From Ensifer adhaerens (GTDB lineage: Bacteria; Pseudomonadota; Alphaproteobacteria; Rhizobiales; Rhizobiaceae), in assembly GCF_020035535.1 (NCBI RefSeq), contig NZ_CP083350.1:1312501-1376500 (forward strand): 64,000 nucleotides of DNA. Reading direction: 5' to 3'. Below the pieces are notes generated by a model. The model made no database searches. It worked only from the letters and a program-made list of their open reading frames with translations, and had not been told where the DNA came from. Shown piece after piece: positions 52,753 to 61,416 of the stretch. The translations under genes and the position numbers were made by a program. Numbering within the stretch: the first letter of the stretch is position 1; each line of letters starts with the position of its first letter.

Positions 52753-54501
52753 TCAGTAGCCCTGGGCGAGTCCAGCACCTGCACGGCTATCTACGGCACC
52801 ATTATAGCGTGCGCCTTTACCAGCGCTGATTTCAGCAAGGTTCTTGCCACCAACGATAATACCGGCTGCCTGTCCCCATTGCAGCCAGTTAGGGTCGTTC
52901 TGAACCTTGTAACCCATTCCAGCCAAGATCTTCATGGTGTCTGGCGACAGGCCATAAGGTTCGACGATAACATTGTCGGGCAGCCATTGATGATGGACGC
53001 GCGGAGCATCGATAGCCTCCTGGATGTCCATGCCGTGATCAATGACGTTCATGATCGCTTCAAGCGTGATTGTGATAATCCGCGAGCCACCCGGGCTGCC
53101 GATCACCATGAACGGCTTACCGTCCTTGGAAATCACGGTTGGGCTCATCGACGACAGCGGAGCCTTCTTCGGTTCGATGGCGTTCGCTTCACCTTGAACC
53201 AGGCCGAAAAGATTGGGCGTTCCTGGCTTGGAGGTGAAGTCGTCCATCTCATTGTTTAGAAGAATACCGGTTCCGTCGGCCACCACCCCGGCGCCATACG
53301 AACCGTTCAGGGTGTAGGTGACCGCAACGGCGTTGCCTTCGTCGTCAATGATCGAGTAGTGCGTGGTTTCCGTGTGTTCGCCCATACCCTTCGGCATCAG
53401 CGCCGCGGAAACGCCGGCTACGTTTGGTTCAATCTTCTTGCGGATCTCAGCTGCGTAGTTCTTGTCGAGGAGCTTTGAGACCGGGTTTTGCACGAAGTCA
53501 GGATCGCCAAGGGCGGTGTTGCGGTCCACATAAGCGTGGCGCATCGCCTCAACCATCAGGTGAACGGTTTCGGCAGACCCGTAGCCCAGATACGAGATCG
53601 GATAACCTTCGAGGACATTGAGAATTTCGCAAATGATGACACCGCCCGAGCTTGGCGGGGGCGACGAGACGATATCGTAACCGCGGTAGCTGCACTCAAC
53701 AGGTTTATGCTCGCGGACTGCATATTGTTCAAAATCGGCCTTCTTCAGAATGCCGTTTTTGTGATCGCTTGCCTTGACGATAGCATCGGCAATCTCGCCT
53801 TTGTAGAAAGCGTCCACGCCGTGCTTGGAGATTTCTTCGAGCGATCCGGCAAGATCCACCTGAACCAGCTTGTCTCCGGTCTCGAAAGGCTTCCCGTCTC
53901 CCTTTACGAAAATGGCTTTAGCAGCCGCGTCCTTTGCCAAGCGATCGCGATCTTGATTTAGAGACGCCGCACCATATTGGTCGAGCGTAAATCCACCCTT
54001 TGCAAAGGTGATTGCCGGCGCGAGCAGATCCTGCCGGGACTTCTTGCCGTACTTCTCGCGAGCGAATTCAAAGCCAGCAACCGAACCGGGCACGCCAACC
54101 GCTAGATACCCATCAAGGCTAGCGCCCGCGACTGGATAGCCATCCTTGTCGAGATACATTGTGCGCGTCGCAGCGAGCGGTGCGTGCTCTCTAAAGTCGA
54201 TGAATGTGGACTTGCCGTCCTTCATGCGAATCGTCATGAAGCCGCCGCCGCCAATATTGCCTGCTTCAGGATAGACAACAGCCAGTGCATATCCGACCGC
54301 AACCGCCGCATCGACAGCATTGCCGCCATCCTTCAGTACCTGAACCCCAGCCTCGGTAGCGAGTCGATGAGCCGAGACCACCATGCCGTGTTCGGCTTCG
54401 ACAGGTGCACTAGAGGCGGCCAGTGCAGGATTCACTTGGGATATAGCGACAGACAAGGCGACTGCGATCGCGAATCCCGGCTGTTCACAATGATGAAACA
54501 T
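52753..54501 (-). CDS. ggt: Gamma-glutamyltransferase / gamma-glutamyl hydrolase
   Basis: Transfers or hydrolyses the gamma-glutamyl group of glutathione and related compounds in the periplasm. 582 aa, a single precursor that self-cleaves. The signal peptide spans about residues 1-28 (ending PALAAS). Motifs: HGMVVSAHRLAT, GGNAVDAAVAVGYALAVVYP, NIGGGGFM, the autoprocessing Thr in ETTHYSIID, SSMSPT and the oxyanion GSPGGSRI. The start is ATG 54501 with GGAGGAGGAAAT upstream; ATG 54546 lacks one. It lies alone between the Pot-type importer and the Ehu-type block. It may cut gamma-glutamyl derivatives for nearby importers; alternatively it is general glutathione recycling. Confidence 0.92.
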   Translation of the reverse strand: MFHHCEQPGFAIAVALSVAISQVNPALAASSAPVEAEHGMVVSAHRLATEAGVQVLKDGGNAVDAAVAVGYALAVVYPEAGNIGGGGFMTIRMKDGKSTFIDFREHAPLAATRTMYLDKDGYPVAGASLDGYLAVGVPGSVAGFEFAREKYGKKSRQDLLAPAITFAKGGFTLDQYGAASLNQDRDRLAKDAAAKAIFVKGDGKPFETGDKLVQVDLAGSLEEISKHGVDAFYKGEIADAIVKASDHKNGILKKADFEQYAVREHKPVECSYRGYDIVSSPPPSSGGVIICEILNVLEGYPISYLGYGSAETVHLMVEAMRHAYVDRNTALGDPDFVQNPVSKLLDKNYAAEIRKKIEPNVAGVSAALMPKGMGEHTETTHYSIIDDEGNAVAVTYTLNGSYGAGVVADGTGILLNNEMDDFTSKPGTPNLFGLVQGEANAIEPKKAPLSSMSPTVISKDGKPFMVIGSPGGSRIITITLEAIMNVIDHGMDIQEAIDAPRVHHQWLPDNVIVEPYGLSPDTMKILAGMGYKVQNDPNWLQWGQAAGIIVGGKNLAEISAGKGARYNGAVDSRAGAGLAQGY

Positions 54502-54922
54502 AAGAATTTCCTCCTCCAAAATACCCGAGAACCGATGAGCAGGCAAAACCGCTCGCCGGAAAACCGACTGGGCGGCTGCGCAAGCTCAGCTTCGATTGTC
54601 GTAGGGCCGGTCCCGCCCGTTTGTATATTTCGGGTCAATCGGGAGCCCTTAGATCACGATCCCGAGCACTCGATCGACCAGGCGGCGGATACAAGGTGGT
54701 TGCCAATCAACTAAAATATCAAACGGCAAGTTTGCGCATCTGATTTGGCAAAAATGCAATCGAGATTGTAATGTCTTGCGTCAGGGAATATTGGCGGTGT
54801 ATGGCTGGCGTGAATAATATTACGGCATTCGTTTAACGCCCGAACAGTAAGCCAACAGTGTGCGGGTGGGGTCGGTGGTTTGTAGCACCTGGCTGCCGAC
54901 TCCCTTACGGCGGCAGTTAAAC
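54502..54922. other. Upstream region of ggt, no gene seen
   Basis: About 420 bases between the gntR end and the ggt start, both on the minus strand. Its A/T-rich centre (around 54715-54830) should hold the ggt promoter. I found no convincing gene and no copy of the 58882-type palindrome. Confidence 0.45.
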
Positions 54923-55651
54923 TCATTGAGATGGGTTCGGCGCATTTGAATCGGATAGATCGGCATAAGCTATCATCCGATGAAAGCTCATGGAGATGTG
55001 TGCTCGTCGTATATGACCGATTGCCTCCCAGTCTCCAATTTCAGCGGCCGCGCGAACGGCCTGCATTTCGCTTCGGAAGGCCGCAAACTCTTCCGCTAAC
55101 CCAAGCCTTGGCATCATTTTCAAGACAACGCGCACTACCTGGTAATAAAGCCGTTCACTGATTTCCCGTAGGGGCAGATTCCCAGTAAAAGCTCGAATTT
55201 CCGCGAAGAACGCCATATTCAATTCGAGAAACGCTCTTTGTGTCGGATTCTGCATTTCGGTATCGCACCGAGTGATTAGCTTCGTAATGCGATCTAGGTC
55301 CTGGGCGCTACGGGGCAAGGGTGAAAGCTTGCCCACGAGAACGGCTAACTCCATCCGTAGATGGTAAATCTGAACGAGTTCGTTGATGTCTGGGTCGGTG
55401 ACGATTGTTCCGACGCCATGAACCGATTCTACTAGGCCCTCGGATTCGAGTCTCGCAAGCACTCGTCGCACGGGCGTCCTGCTCGTGCAGAACTCCTTCG
55501 CAAGTTCTTCTTCCGATAGTCGACTGCCGGGCGTGTACTCGAGCAGGCATATGCGGTCGCGAATGGCAAAGTAGATCCGTTCAAATCTCTCCTTGGCCGA
55601 AACACCTTGGAGAGATTCAGTGGCCGTGCTGTCGGATGCTTCAGTTTGCAA
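54923..55651 (-). CDS. GntR-family regulator (FCD subgroup)
   Basis: 242 aa. The N-terminal winged helix reads LSEEELAKEFCTSRTPVRRVLARLESEGLV in outline, with GTIVTDPD after it. The C-terminal FCD domain begins ELVQIYHLRMEL. The start is probably the TTG at 55651, two bases after the ATPase stop; no ATG precedes the HTH. It is the last gene of the Ehu-like operon and so probably autoregulated. The palindromes at 58882-58893 and 58789-58799 fit the sites known for FCD-type GntR proteins. Confidence 0.85.
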   Translation of the reverse strand: MQTEASDSTATESLQGVSAKERFERIYFAIRDRICLLEYTPGSRLSEEELAKEFCTSRTPVRRVLARLESEGLVESVHGVGTIVTDPDINELVQIYHLRMELAVLVGKLSPLPRSAQDLDRITKLITRCDTEMQNPTQRAFLELNMAFFAEIRAFTGNLPLREISERLYYQVVRVVLKMMPRLGLAEEFAAFRSEMQAVRAAAEIGDWEAIGHIRRAHISMSFHRMIAYADLSDSNAPNPSQ

Positions 55652-55653
55652 AA

Positions 55654-56439
55654 TTATCCCGCTTCCAAGACAGCGTTCAAGAACTGCCTCGTCCTTTCGT
55701 TTCGAGGATTCCCGAAGATTTCAGCGGGCGATCCTTGTTCGCAAATCTTACCCTGATAAAAGAAACACACCCGATCCGAAAATTCCTTTGCAAAGCCCAT
55801 CTGATGGGTCACCATCAGCATTGTTAGTTCATGCTCATTCCCAATTTTCCGTATCACATTAAGGACTTCCCCAACAAGCTCGGGGTCGAGCGCGGAAGTG
55901 ACCTCGTCAAATAGCATGATCTTTGGGCGCATCGCCAAGGCACGGGCGATGGCAACCCGTTGCTGCTGTCCTCCCGACAGCTGGGAAGGGTAATGATTTT
56001 TCTTTGCCGACAACCCAACCATATCAAGAAGCTCAGCCGCACGCTCTTCAGCTTCAGCTCGTTTCAATCCGAGAACCGTCATTGGAGCTTCGATACAATT
56101 TCCGATAGCGGTCATATGTGGAAACAAATTGAACGACTGAAATACCATGCCGATTTTTCCGCGAATTTTGCGTATATGCTTCGCGTCGGCGGGAACAAGT
56201 TGGCCGCCCTTCTGAACGTGGGTCATCGGCTCCCCATCGACCCATAGGACGCCATCGTTGATGGATTCAAGTGTCATCAACATGCGCAGCACGGTTGTCT
56301 TTCCAGAGCCGGAAGGACCGATAATAGATACTTTTTCGCCACGCCCAATATCCAGATTGAGGCTATCAAGCACGGTGAGCGCGCCATAGCGCTTGGAAAC
56401 GTTGTCGAATCTTACCATTGGCATTTCGTTCATTATCAA
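55654..56439 (-). CDS. Polar amino-acid/ectoine-type ABC ATPase (EhuA-like)
   Basis: 261 aa. P-loop GPSGSGKTT, Q-loop MVFQSFNLFPHMT, signature LSGGQQQRVAIARALA, Walker B IMLFDEVTSALDPELVG and VTHQMGFAKEF, the pattern of GlnQ/EhuA-type ATPases. The insertion after the Walker A helix (MTHVQKGGQLVPADAK) is seen in EhuA. It overlaps the permease gene by 4 bases and is followed at once by gntR. Confidence 0.88.
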   Translation of the reverse strand: MIMNEMPMVRFDNVSKRYGALTVLDSLNLDIGRGEKVSIIGPSGSGKTTVLRMLMTLESINDGVLWVDGEPMTHVQKGGQLVPADAKHIRKIRGKIGMVFQSFNLFPHMTAIGNCIEAPMTVLGLKRAEAEERAAELLDMVGLSAKKNHYPSQLSGGQQQRVAIARALAMRPKIMLFDEVTSALDPELVGEVLNVIRKIGNEHELTMLMVTHQMGFAKEFSDRVCFFYQGKICEQGSPAEIFGNPRNERTRQFLNAVLEAG

Positions 56440-57086
56440 TATCTCCTCTGCAACCAGGATTCGAGCAGCCTCACCAGGCCCGCCGAGACCAGACTCATTC
56501 CCAGGAAAAAGACGCCAACGAGCGTGACAGGTTCGGTATACCGGAAGGTGTCCGATCCAATTATTTTTGCGGTTTGCATCAGCTCAAGCACAGCTATCGC
56601 CGACAGTAAGGGTGTCTCTTTAAAGAGCGCGATGAGATAATTTCCCAACGCTGGAACCACCGGAGGGAGAGCTTGAGGGAGGATAATATCTCGGAACGTG
56701 CGCCAGGGCGAGAGATTCAGCGCAATGGAAGCCTCCCACTGGCCCCTCGGAACGCTTTCAAACCCAGCCCGATACACCTCCGAACAGTATGCGGCGTAGT
56801 GCAAGCCAATGGCGATTACACCTGCAGTGAAAGCATCGAGAACGATACCCGCTTTCGGTAGTACAAAGAACAGAAAGAAGATCTGGATCAAAAGTGGCGT
56901 TGAGCGCACTAGCTCAACCACGATTGTAACGGCGACACCTGCCGCTGGAGATGCCAGCCTTGCAGAGGCGAGAAATAGACCGAGGATCGCGGCGATTAAG
57001 AACCCGAGGGCGGTGGCCTGCACGGTGACGATTGCCGCCTGACCAAGAACGGGGATAATATCAAAAGTGAATGCCCAGTCCCACAT
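56436..57086 (-). CDS. Ehu-like ABC permease 2 (EhuD-like)
   Basis: 216 aa, HisM/GlnP-type permease with about five helices: VTVQATALGFLIAAILGLFL, VELVRSTPLLIQIFFLFF and the EAA-like loop RGQWEASIALNLSPWRTFRD. It overlaps the ATPase gene by 4 bases and abuts the other permease with a single-base overlap. Confidence 0.88.
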   Translation of the reverse strand: MWDWAFTFDIIPVLGQAAIVTVQATALGFLIAAILGLFLASARLASPAAGVAVTIVVELVRSTPLLIQIFFLFFVLPKAGIVLDAFTAGVIAIGLHYAAYCSEVYRAGFESVPRGQWEASIALNLSPWRTFRDIILPQALPPVVPALGNYLIALFKETPLLSAIAVLELMQTAKIIGSDTFRYTEPVTLVGVFFLGMSLVSAGLVRLLESWLQRRY

Positions 57087-57814
57087 TAGACGACCTTTCC
57101 GCGTGCAATTCCGATGGCGGTACGTTGCTCAAGCACGCGCATGACGATCGTGACCGTAAGCGAAATCGCGAGGTACATTAGCAGCACCAGTGTGAAAATC
57201 GGAACCGTCTTCAAGGTCGTTTGGTTCATCTGCTGAGCCTTAAACGTCAGGTCCGCCAAGGTGATGAGGGACACGAGCGATGTCGATTTGACGAGCTCGA
57301 TGAAAAGATTGCCCCACGGCGGAATCATGGCAGCAAAGGCTTGCGGTAGGATAATGCGCCTGAGCATCTGAGGCCTCGACATGTTGAGGGCGGTGGAAGC
57401 TTCCCACTGGCCTCGTGCTACGGACACGATTGCGCCGCGAACCACTTCCGCTCCGTAGGCGCCTATGTTGAGGCCGAGCGCCAGCACGGCAACCGTAAAC
57501 TCGTTTAAATAAAGCCCGAACTGCGGAAGCACAAAATAGAGCCAGAAGAGTTGCACGAGCGCGGAAGTACCGCGAAAAATTTCGATATAAGTTATGGCGA
57601 GCCAGCGCACCGCCATAGGTCCGTAGAGCTTGCCGAGCGCAGCGAGGAGAGCCATAACCATCGCAACCAGAGCCCCGACCAAGGTGATTTCTATTGTCAG
57701 AATGGCGCCTTCGAGAAGCCCCGGTAGGAAGACGCGATACTCTCCGTCTAACGAAAGTAGAGCGATAATACTGAGTGTGGCCGCGAGCATGGCGGCCAGC
57801 ATACGAATCCACAT
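57086..57814 (-). CDS. Ehu-like ABC permease 1 (EhuC-like)
   Basis: 242 aa, HisM/GlnP-type. It has IFRGTSALVQLFWLYFVLPQ and the loop RGQWEASTALNMSRPQMLRR, closely parallel to its partner. An N-terminal hydrophobic segment precedes the usual first helix. Pairs with 56436-57086 as a heterodimeric channel. Confidence 0.88.
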   Translation of the reverse strand: MWIRMLAAMLAATLSIIALLSLDGEYRVFLPGLLEGAILTIEITLVGALVAMVMALLAALGKLYGPMAVRWLAITYIEIFRGTSALVQLFWLYFVLPQFGLYLNEFTVAVLALGLNIGAYGAEVVRGAIVSVARGQWEASTALNMSRPQMLRRIILPQAFAAMIPPWGNLFIELVKSTSLVSLITLADLTFKAQQMNQTTLKTVPIFTLVLLMYLAISLTVTIVMRVLEQRTAIGIARGKVV

Positions 57815-57871
57815 CTTGTTCCCTCATCAGGCGCGAAGGATGGCGGCGCAGTTGCGCCACCATCTGTATTT

Positions 57872-58735
57872 TTATTCGCCGGCGCAGAGTTCTTTGGTCG
57901 TCTTGTTCGGGAGATACCCCTTTCCAAAGCCAAATGGCTCCACAAGCGCGATGTGTTCAGGCGTGCCAAGGAAGGCAGCGAGTTCTTTATTAAAGGCCGC
58001 CACGAAATCTACATCGTCCTTGCGGAAGCCAAAGCCGCCGTGGCCTTTTACGGACTTACCGGCAACCTCCCCGAACGGCTCCGTCGACTCGACCCCTTCC
58101 GCCTTCTTTGCCATGTCAGCAATGGAAAGCGCGGTCAGAGCAGCGGCATCGGCTCGGCCAGACTGGACAGCCGCGACAAGACTCGACTGGTCAGGTAGCG
58201 TTACAAGCTGGCCAGTCGCGATACCCGCATCCTTGGCATAACCGCCTTCGACCGCGCCTGCCATCACCGCGAGCTTTAGGTCGTCATGACCAGCGAAGGA
58301 AGAATAGTCCTTAATGGCCTTGGGGTTGCCTTTGGGCACGAGCATTGCCTGGCCTATGCCATAGGATGGCTCGGAGAAGGCAATCTCTCCACAGCGTTTC
58401 GGATTGATGAACATGCCGGCTGCAATGATATCAAAGCGCCCGGCTTTTAGCCCTGGTATAAGAGAGCCGAACTCCGTTAGAACGCCGTCGACTTCCGCGA
58501 TGCCCATTCTTTTCAATACCGCTTTTGCCACTTCTGGTGCCTCGCCGGAAAGCTTCCCGTCTGGTGTAGCAAATCCGAAAGGAGCCTCATTCGCAAAGCC
58601 GATACGGATGTAGCCCGCGGCCCGGGCCCGTTCCAAAGTAGATTCCGCGTGCGCACTCACCGCGAAGGAAGTGGCCGCTAGCGCAAGCACGACTGCCTTA
58701 AGGGCGTACCTACGAGAGATATTTGCTTTCGACAT
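57872..58735 (-). CDS. Ehu-like periplasmic substrate-binding protein (EhuB-like)
   Basis: 287 aa. The N-terminal SRRYALKAVVLALAATSFAVS is a signal peptide with a twin-arginine flavour, cleaved near AHAES. The mature protein is an SBP_bac_3 receptor: GYIRIGFANEAPFGFATPDG, FGSLIPGLKAGRFDIIAAGM and INPKRCGEIAFSEP. This resembles EhuB, the (hydroxy)ectoine receptor, from memory of that family. GGGG precedes ATG 58735, and a promoter with a GntR-like half site lies about 55 bases further up. Ligand could be ectoine, an N-acyl or N-methyl amino acid, or a betaine. Confidence 0.87.
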   Translation of the reverse strand: MSKANISRRYALKAVVLALAATSFAVSAHAESTLERARAAGYIRIGFANEAPFGFATPDGKLSGEAPEVAKAVLKRMGIAEVDGVLTEFGSLIPGLKAGRFDIIAAGMFINPKRCGEIAFSEPSYGIGQAMLVPKGNPKAIKDYSSFAGHDDLKLAVMAGAVEGGYAKDAGIATGQLVTLPDQSSLVAAVQSGRADAAALTALSIADMAKKAEGVESTEPFGEVAGKSVKGHGGFGFRKDDVDFVAAFNKELAAFLGTPEHIALVEPFGFGKGYLPNKTTKELCAGE

Positions 58736-58789
58736 GTGTTCCCCTTCTTCGTTAATCCCCAGGCGACTTGGCGCTTCCGAGGCCATAGA

Positions 58790-58817
58790 AGTGTACATCT
58801 TTTCCCTTGATTGACAA
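58790..58817 (-). promoter_or_regulatory. Predicted sigma-70 promoter of the Ehu-like operon with GntR half site
   Basis: On the minus strand, -35 TTGTCA (58812-58817) and -10 TACACT (58790-58795) are separated by 16 bases. The -10 overlaps GTGTACATC (58791-58799), which matches most of the palindrome at 58882-58893, so bound GntR would block this promoter. Confidence 0.5.
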
Positions 58818-58839
58818 GATCTCGATAAAAAAATACGAA
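58811..58839 (+). promoter_or_regulatory. Predicted promoter of the M24-sox operon
   Basis: -35 TTGACA (58811-58816), a 17-base spacer and a weak -10 TACGAA (58834-58839). The -35 elements of the two divergent promoters overlap on opposite strands. Confidence 0.4.
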
Positions 58840-58881
58840 ATGCGCGGAATTTCATCGCTTGTCTTGCATCGAATCTTCTTT

Positions 58882-58893
58882 GATGTATACATC
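58882..58893. promoter_or_regulatory. Perfect 12-bp palindrome, likely GntR operator
   Basis: GATGTATACATC reads the same on both strands and lies 28 bases before the M24 hydrolase start, downstream of its predicted promoter. The TGTATACA core is typical of FCD-type GntR regulators. A partial copy overlaps the divergent promoter. Confidence 0.65.
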
Positions 58894-58921
58894 TAGATAG
58901 ACTTGATGTGGGAGGAGTGTC

Positions 58922-60103
58922 GTGGGTAGATCGCCTGTTTTCTCTAAGGGGGAGTTTTCCCGTCGCATTCGCGCCGTGCAGGAACGGATGAAAGCAGCCA
59001 ATATAGACGTCGTTGTTAGTCAGGATCCGGCCAACATGTGTTGGCTGACAGGTTACGACGGGTGGTCGTTCTACGTCCCGCAGTGCGTGCTCGTTCATGT
59101 CGATGAGGAGCTGCCCATCTGGTTCGGTCGCGCCCAAGACGAAAAGAGCGCAATCCTGACCACAGGGCTTCCGTCGCGCAATATCGTGCCGTTCTCCGAA
59201 TATCTGGTGCAGAATCCGGACGGGCACCCGTACGACGAACTGGCGCAACTGATACGTGAAAGAGGGTGGTCAAGGGCGCGGATCGGTGTCGAGATGGACG
59301 CGCACTTTTATACGGCACGTTGCCACGAACACCTTGTCCGGGGTCTCCCGGGCGCCGCCTTCTGCAACAATCGAGATCTCGTGAACTGGGCGCGCCTTAT
59401 CAAGTCGGATGCCGAGATGGTGCTAATCCGCGAGGCCGGAGTCATTTGCTCGCATGCGATGGAACGGGCGATTTCAAAAATGCGGCCGGGCGTGCCGCAG
59501 AACGAGGTGATTGCCGAACTCTATCATGCGCAGATCAAGGGAGTGGACGGCTTAGGAGGCGATTACGCTGCGATCTGCCCTTTGATGCCAGTCGGCGAAG
59601 GAACAGCGACCCCGCATTTGACCTGGACTGAAGATCCACTTCCCGACACTGGGCTCGCCATCCTCGAGATCGCCGGTGTCCGGCGGCGATACCATGCCGC
59701 CCTTACCCGCACGGTCCATTTTGGTAAACCCCCGCAGATCTATCTCGATGTAGCCAAGGCGATCGTCGACGGGGTGGACGCCGGTCTTGATGCCGCGCGC
59801 TCAGGCAACTCCGCAGAACAGGTCGAGGCGGCCTGGCAGAACGTTCTTCGCAGCCGCGGGTTCAAAAAGGAAAGCCGTGTGGGCTACCCGGTAGGACTCG
59901 CCTATCCCCCAGATTGGGGTGAGCGAACCGTGAGCCTGCGGCCGGGGGACAAGACCGAACTCCAGCCGGGGATGTGTTTCCACTTCATGGCGGGAGTGTG
60001 GCTCGGAGACTTCGGTTTGGCAATTTCCGAGTCATTCGTGGTGACCGACAAAGGCGGAGAGAAACTCTGTTCATCTCCTCGAGAACTGATCGTCATCGAC
60101 TAG
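58922..60103 (+). CDS. M24 creatinase-family hydrolase 1 (ectoine hydrolase DoeA-like)
   Basis: 393 aa, pita-bread fold: an N-terminal creatinase-like domain (about 1-160, with NMCWLTGYDGWSFYVPQ) and a catalytic domain. The second domain has LEIAGVRRRYHAALTRTVHFG and VGYPVGLAYPPDWGE. The metal-ligand Asp and His of true aminopeptidases are not at their usual places, as in metal-independent creatinase and ectoine hydrolases. DoeA opens the ectoine ring; creatinase makes sarcosine and urea from creatine. GGGAGGAG precedes GTG 58922. It is the first gene of an operon ending in sarcosine oxidase, which favours a substrate that yields an N-methyl amino acid. Confidence 0.85.
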   Translation: MGRSPVFSKGEFSRRIRAVQERMKAANIDVVVSQDPANMCWLTGYDGWSFYVPQCVLVHVDEELPIWFGRAQDEKSAILTTGLPSRNIVPFSEYLVQNPDGHPYDELAQLIRERGWSRARIGVEMDAHFYTARCHEHLVRGLPGAAFCNNRDLVNWARLIKSDAEMVLIREAGVICSHAMERAISKMRPGVPQNEVIAELYHAQIKGVDGLGGDYAAICPLMPVGEGTATPHLTWTEDPLPDTGLAILEIAGVRRRYHAALTRTVHFGKPPQIYLDVAKAIVDGVDAGLDAARSGNSAEQVEAAWQNVLRSRGFKKESRVGYPVGLAYPPDWGERTVSLRPGDKTELQPGMCFHFMAGVWLGDFGLAISESFVVTDKGGEKLCSSPRELIVID

Positions 60104-60257
60104 ATCGCGATGATCGGTTCGTCTCAATCTGAAGACAGAAACGTGCCGATTGCAATTACCGCGAGGTTGGGCAGACGACTGCGTAGCCTCCTTCATATTT
60201 GCAAGCAGACCACAACCCAAAGCGCCCGCGAGATGCGGGAGAGTAAGAGAGATCGAC

Positions 60258-61406
60258 ATGGACGGTAATCCCTTTACCGAAGGCGAGATCGCGCGCCGTC
60301 TAGGTGCGGTGCGGGCCGAAATCGCCGCGCGAAACTTGGAAGCCGCAATCTTCGCCTCGCCGGAGAATGTCTTCTATCTCACGGGGCTCGATCATTGGGG
60401 CTACTTTGCGCCGCACCTCCTTATCGTGCCACTTGAGGGGCGGCCTATCCTGATCACGCGTGCCATGGAGCGCGTCACTATCGAAAATCATGTTCGAGCG
60501 GCCGATTTTCGCGGCCACCCCGACAGTGAGACCGCGGCCGACCTTGCCGCACGGATCCTTGCCGATTTGGGCTTTACCGGCAGGCGCTTGGGCCTCGAAT
60601 TCTGGACCTCGGGTTTGAGCCACGGCCTTGCGACACGCCTGGCAACACTGACATACGCTGAATGGAGCGATGTCTCAAACCTTGTGGATCAACTCCGGCT
60701 GGTAAAGAGCGCCGAGGAGCAAGCGCTGATGCGTCGGGCGGCGGCGATTACTGATGTGGCGACGGCTGCGGCGATTGAGGCAATTGCTGATGGCGTTCCG
60801 GAGCGCAACGTGGCAGCGGAATGTATCGCCGCTATGACCCGTTCCGGGGGGCATGTCCCAGGCTTCGGTCCTTTCATTCGCCCGGCTTCCCGACTTGGTG
60901 AAGAACACACGACCTGGGGCAGTGGGAACTATCGCAATGGTGATCCTGTCTTCCTCGAATTGTCCGCCTGCATCTCTCGCTACCATGCACCTCTCGGCCG
61001 TTTGGTGCGGCTTGGAGGCGTCAGCGACGCGGACGCAAGGATGGCCGAAGTCACAGCGAAGGCGTTCAATGCGGTGCTAAGCGCCTTGAAGCCTGGTGTG
61101 CGTGCCCGCGATGTCTATGGAGCATGGCAAGGCGTTGTGGATGATGTGGGGCTCTCGCACTACCGGCGGCATCACTGCGGCTATTGCGTCGGCATCGGTC
61201 AGCCACCGTCTTGGACTGGCGGCAACACGGTCACCGGCCTCCGCCACGATTCCGATCTCGAAATTAGAACCGGGATGAGCTTCCATATCCTGTCGTGGCT
61301 GATGGGTACGGGCAAGGGCGACGACTTCATCTCAAACACCGTCCTCCTGACCGAGACCGGCGCAGAGGTGCTAACCCGCACGCCTCTCGGTCCGATTGTT
61401 CGATAG
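60258..61406 (+). CDS. M24 creatinase-family hydrolase 2
   Basis: 382 aa, paralogous to the preceding enzyme but distinct. It has NVFYLTGLDHWGYFAPH in the N-terminal domain, then FLELSACISRYHAPLGRLV and CGYCVGIGQPPSWTGG in the catalytic domain; again the canonical metal residues are missing. Start ATG 60258 gives the usual N-terminus and avoids a 36-residue leader from 60150. A 154-base gap separates it from the first M24 gene. The two may form a heteromer or act on successive amide bonds. Confidence 0.83.
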   Translation: MDGNPFTEGEIARRLGAVRAEIAARNLEAAIFASPENVFYLTGLDHWGYFAPHLLIVPLEGRPILITRAMERVTIENHVRAADFRGHPDSETAADLAARILADLGFTGRRLGLEFWTSGLSHGLATRLATLTYAEWSDVSNLVDQLRLVKSAEEQALMRRAAAITDVATAAAIEAIADGVPERNVAAECIAAMTRSGGHVPGFGPFIRPASRLGEEHTTWGSGNYRNGDPVFLELSACISRYHAPLGRLVRLGGVSDADARMAEVTAKAFNAVLSALKPGVRARDVYGAWQGVVDDVGLSHYRRHHCGYCVGIGQPPSWTGGNTVTGLRHDSDLEIRTGMSFHILSWLMGTGKGDDFISNTVLLTETGAEVLTRTPLGPIVR

Positions 61407-61416
61407 GGAATTGAAC

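Noticed and set aside
58922..61406. Complete ectoine degradation locus (doe/eut)
   Set aside because: The Ehu-like importer and DoeA-like enzymes fit, but DoeB, DoeC and DoeD are missing and sarcosine oxidase takes their place, so ectoine is only one option.
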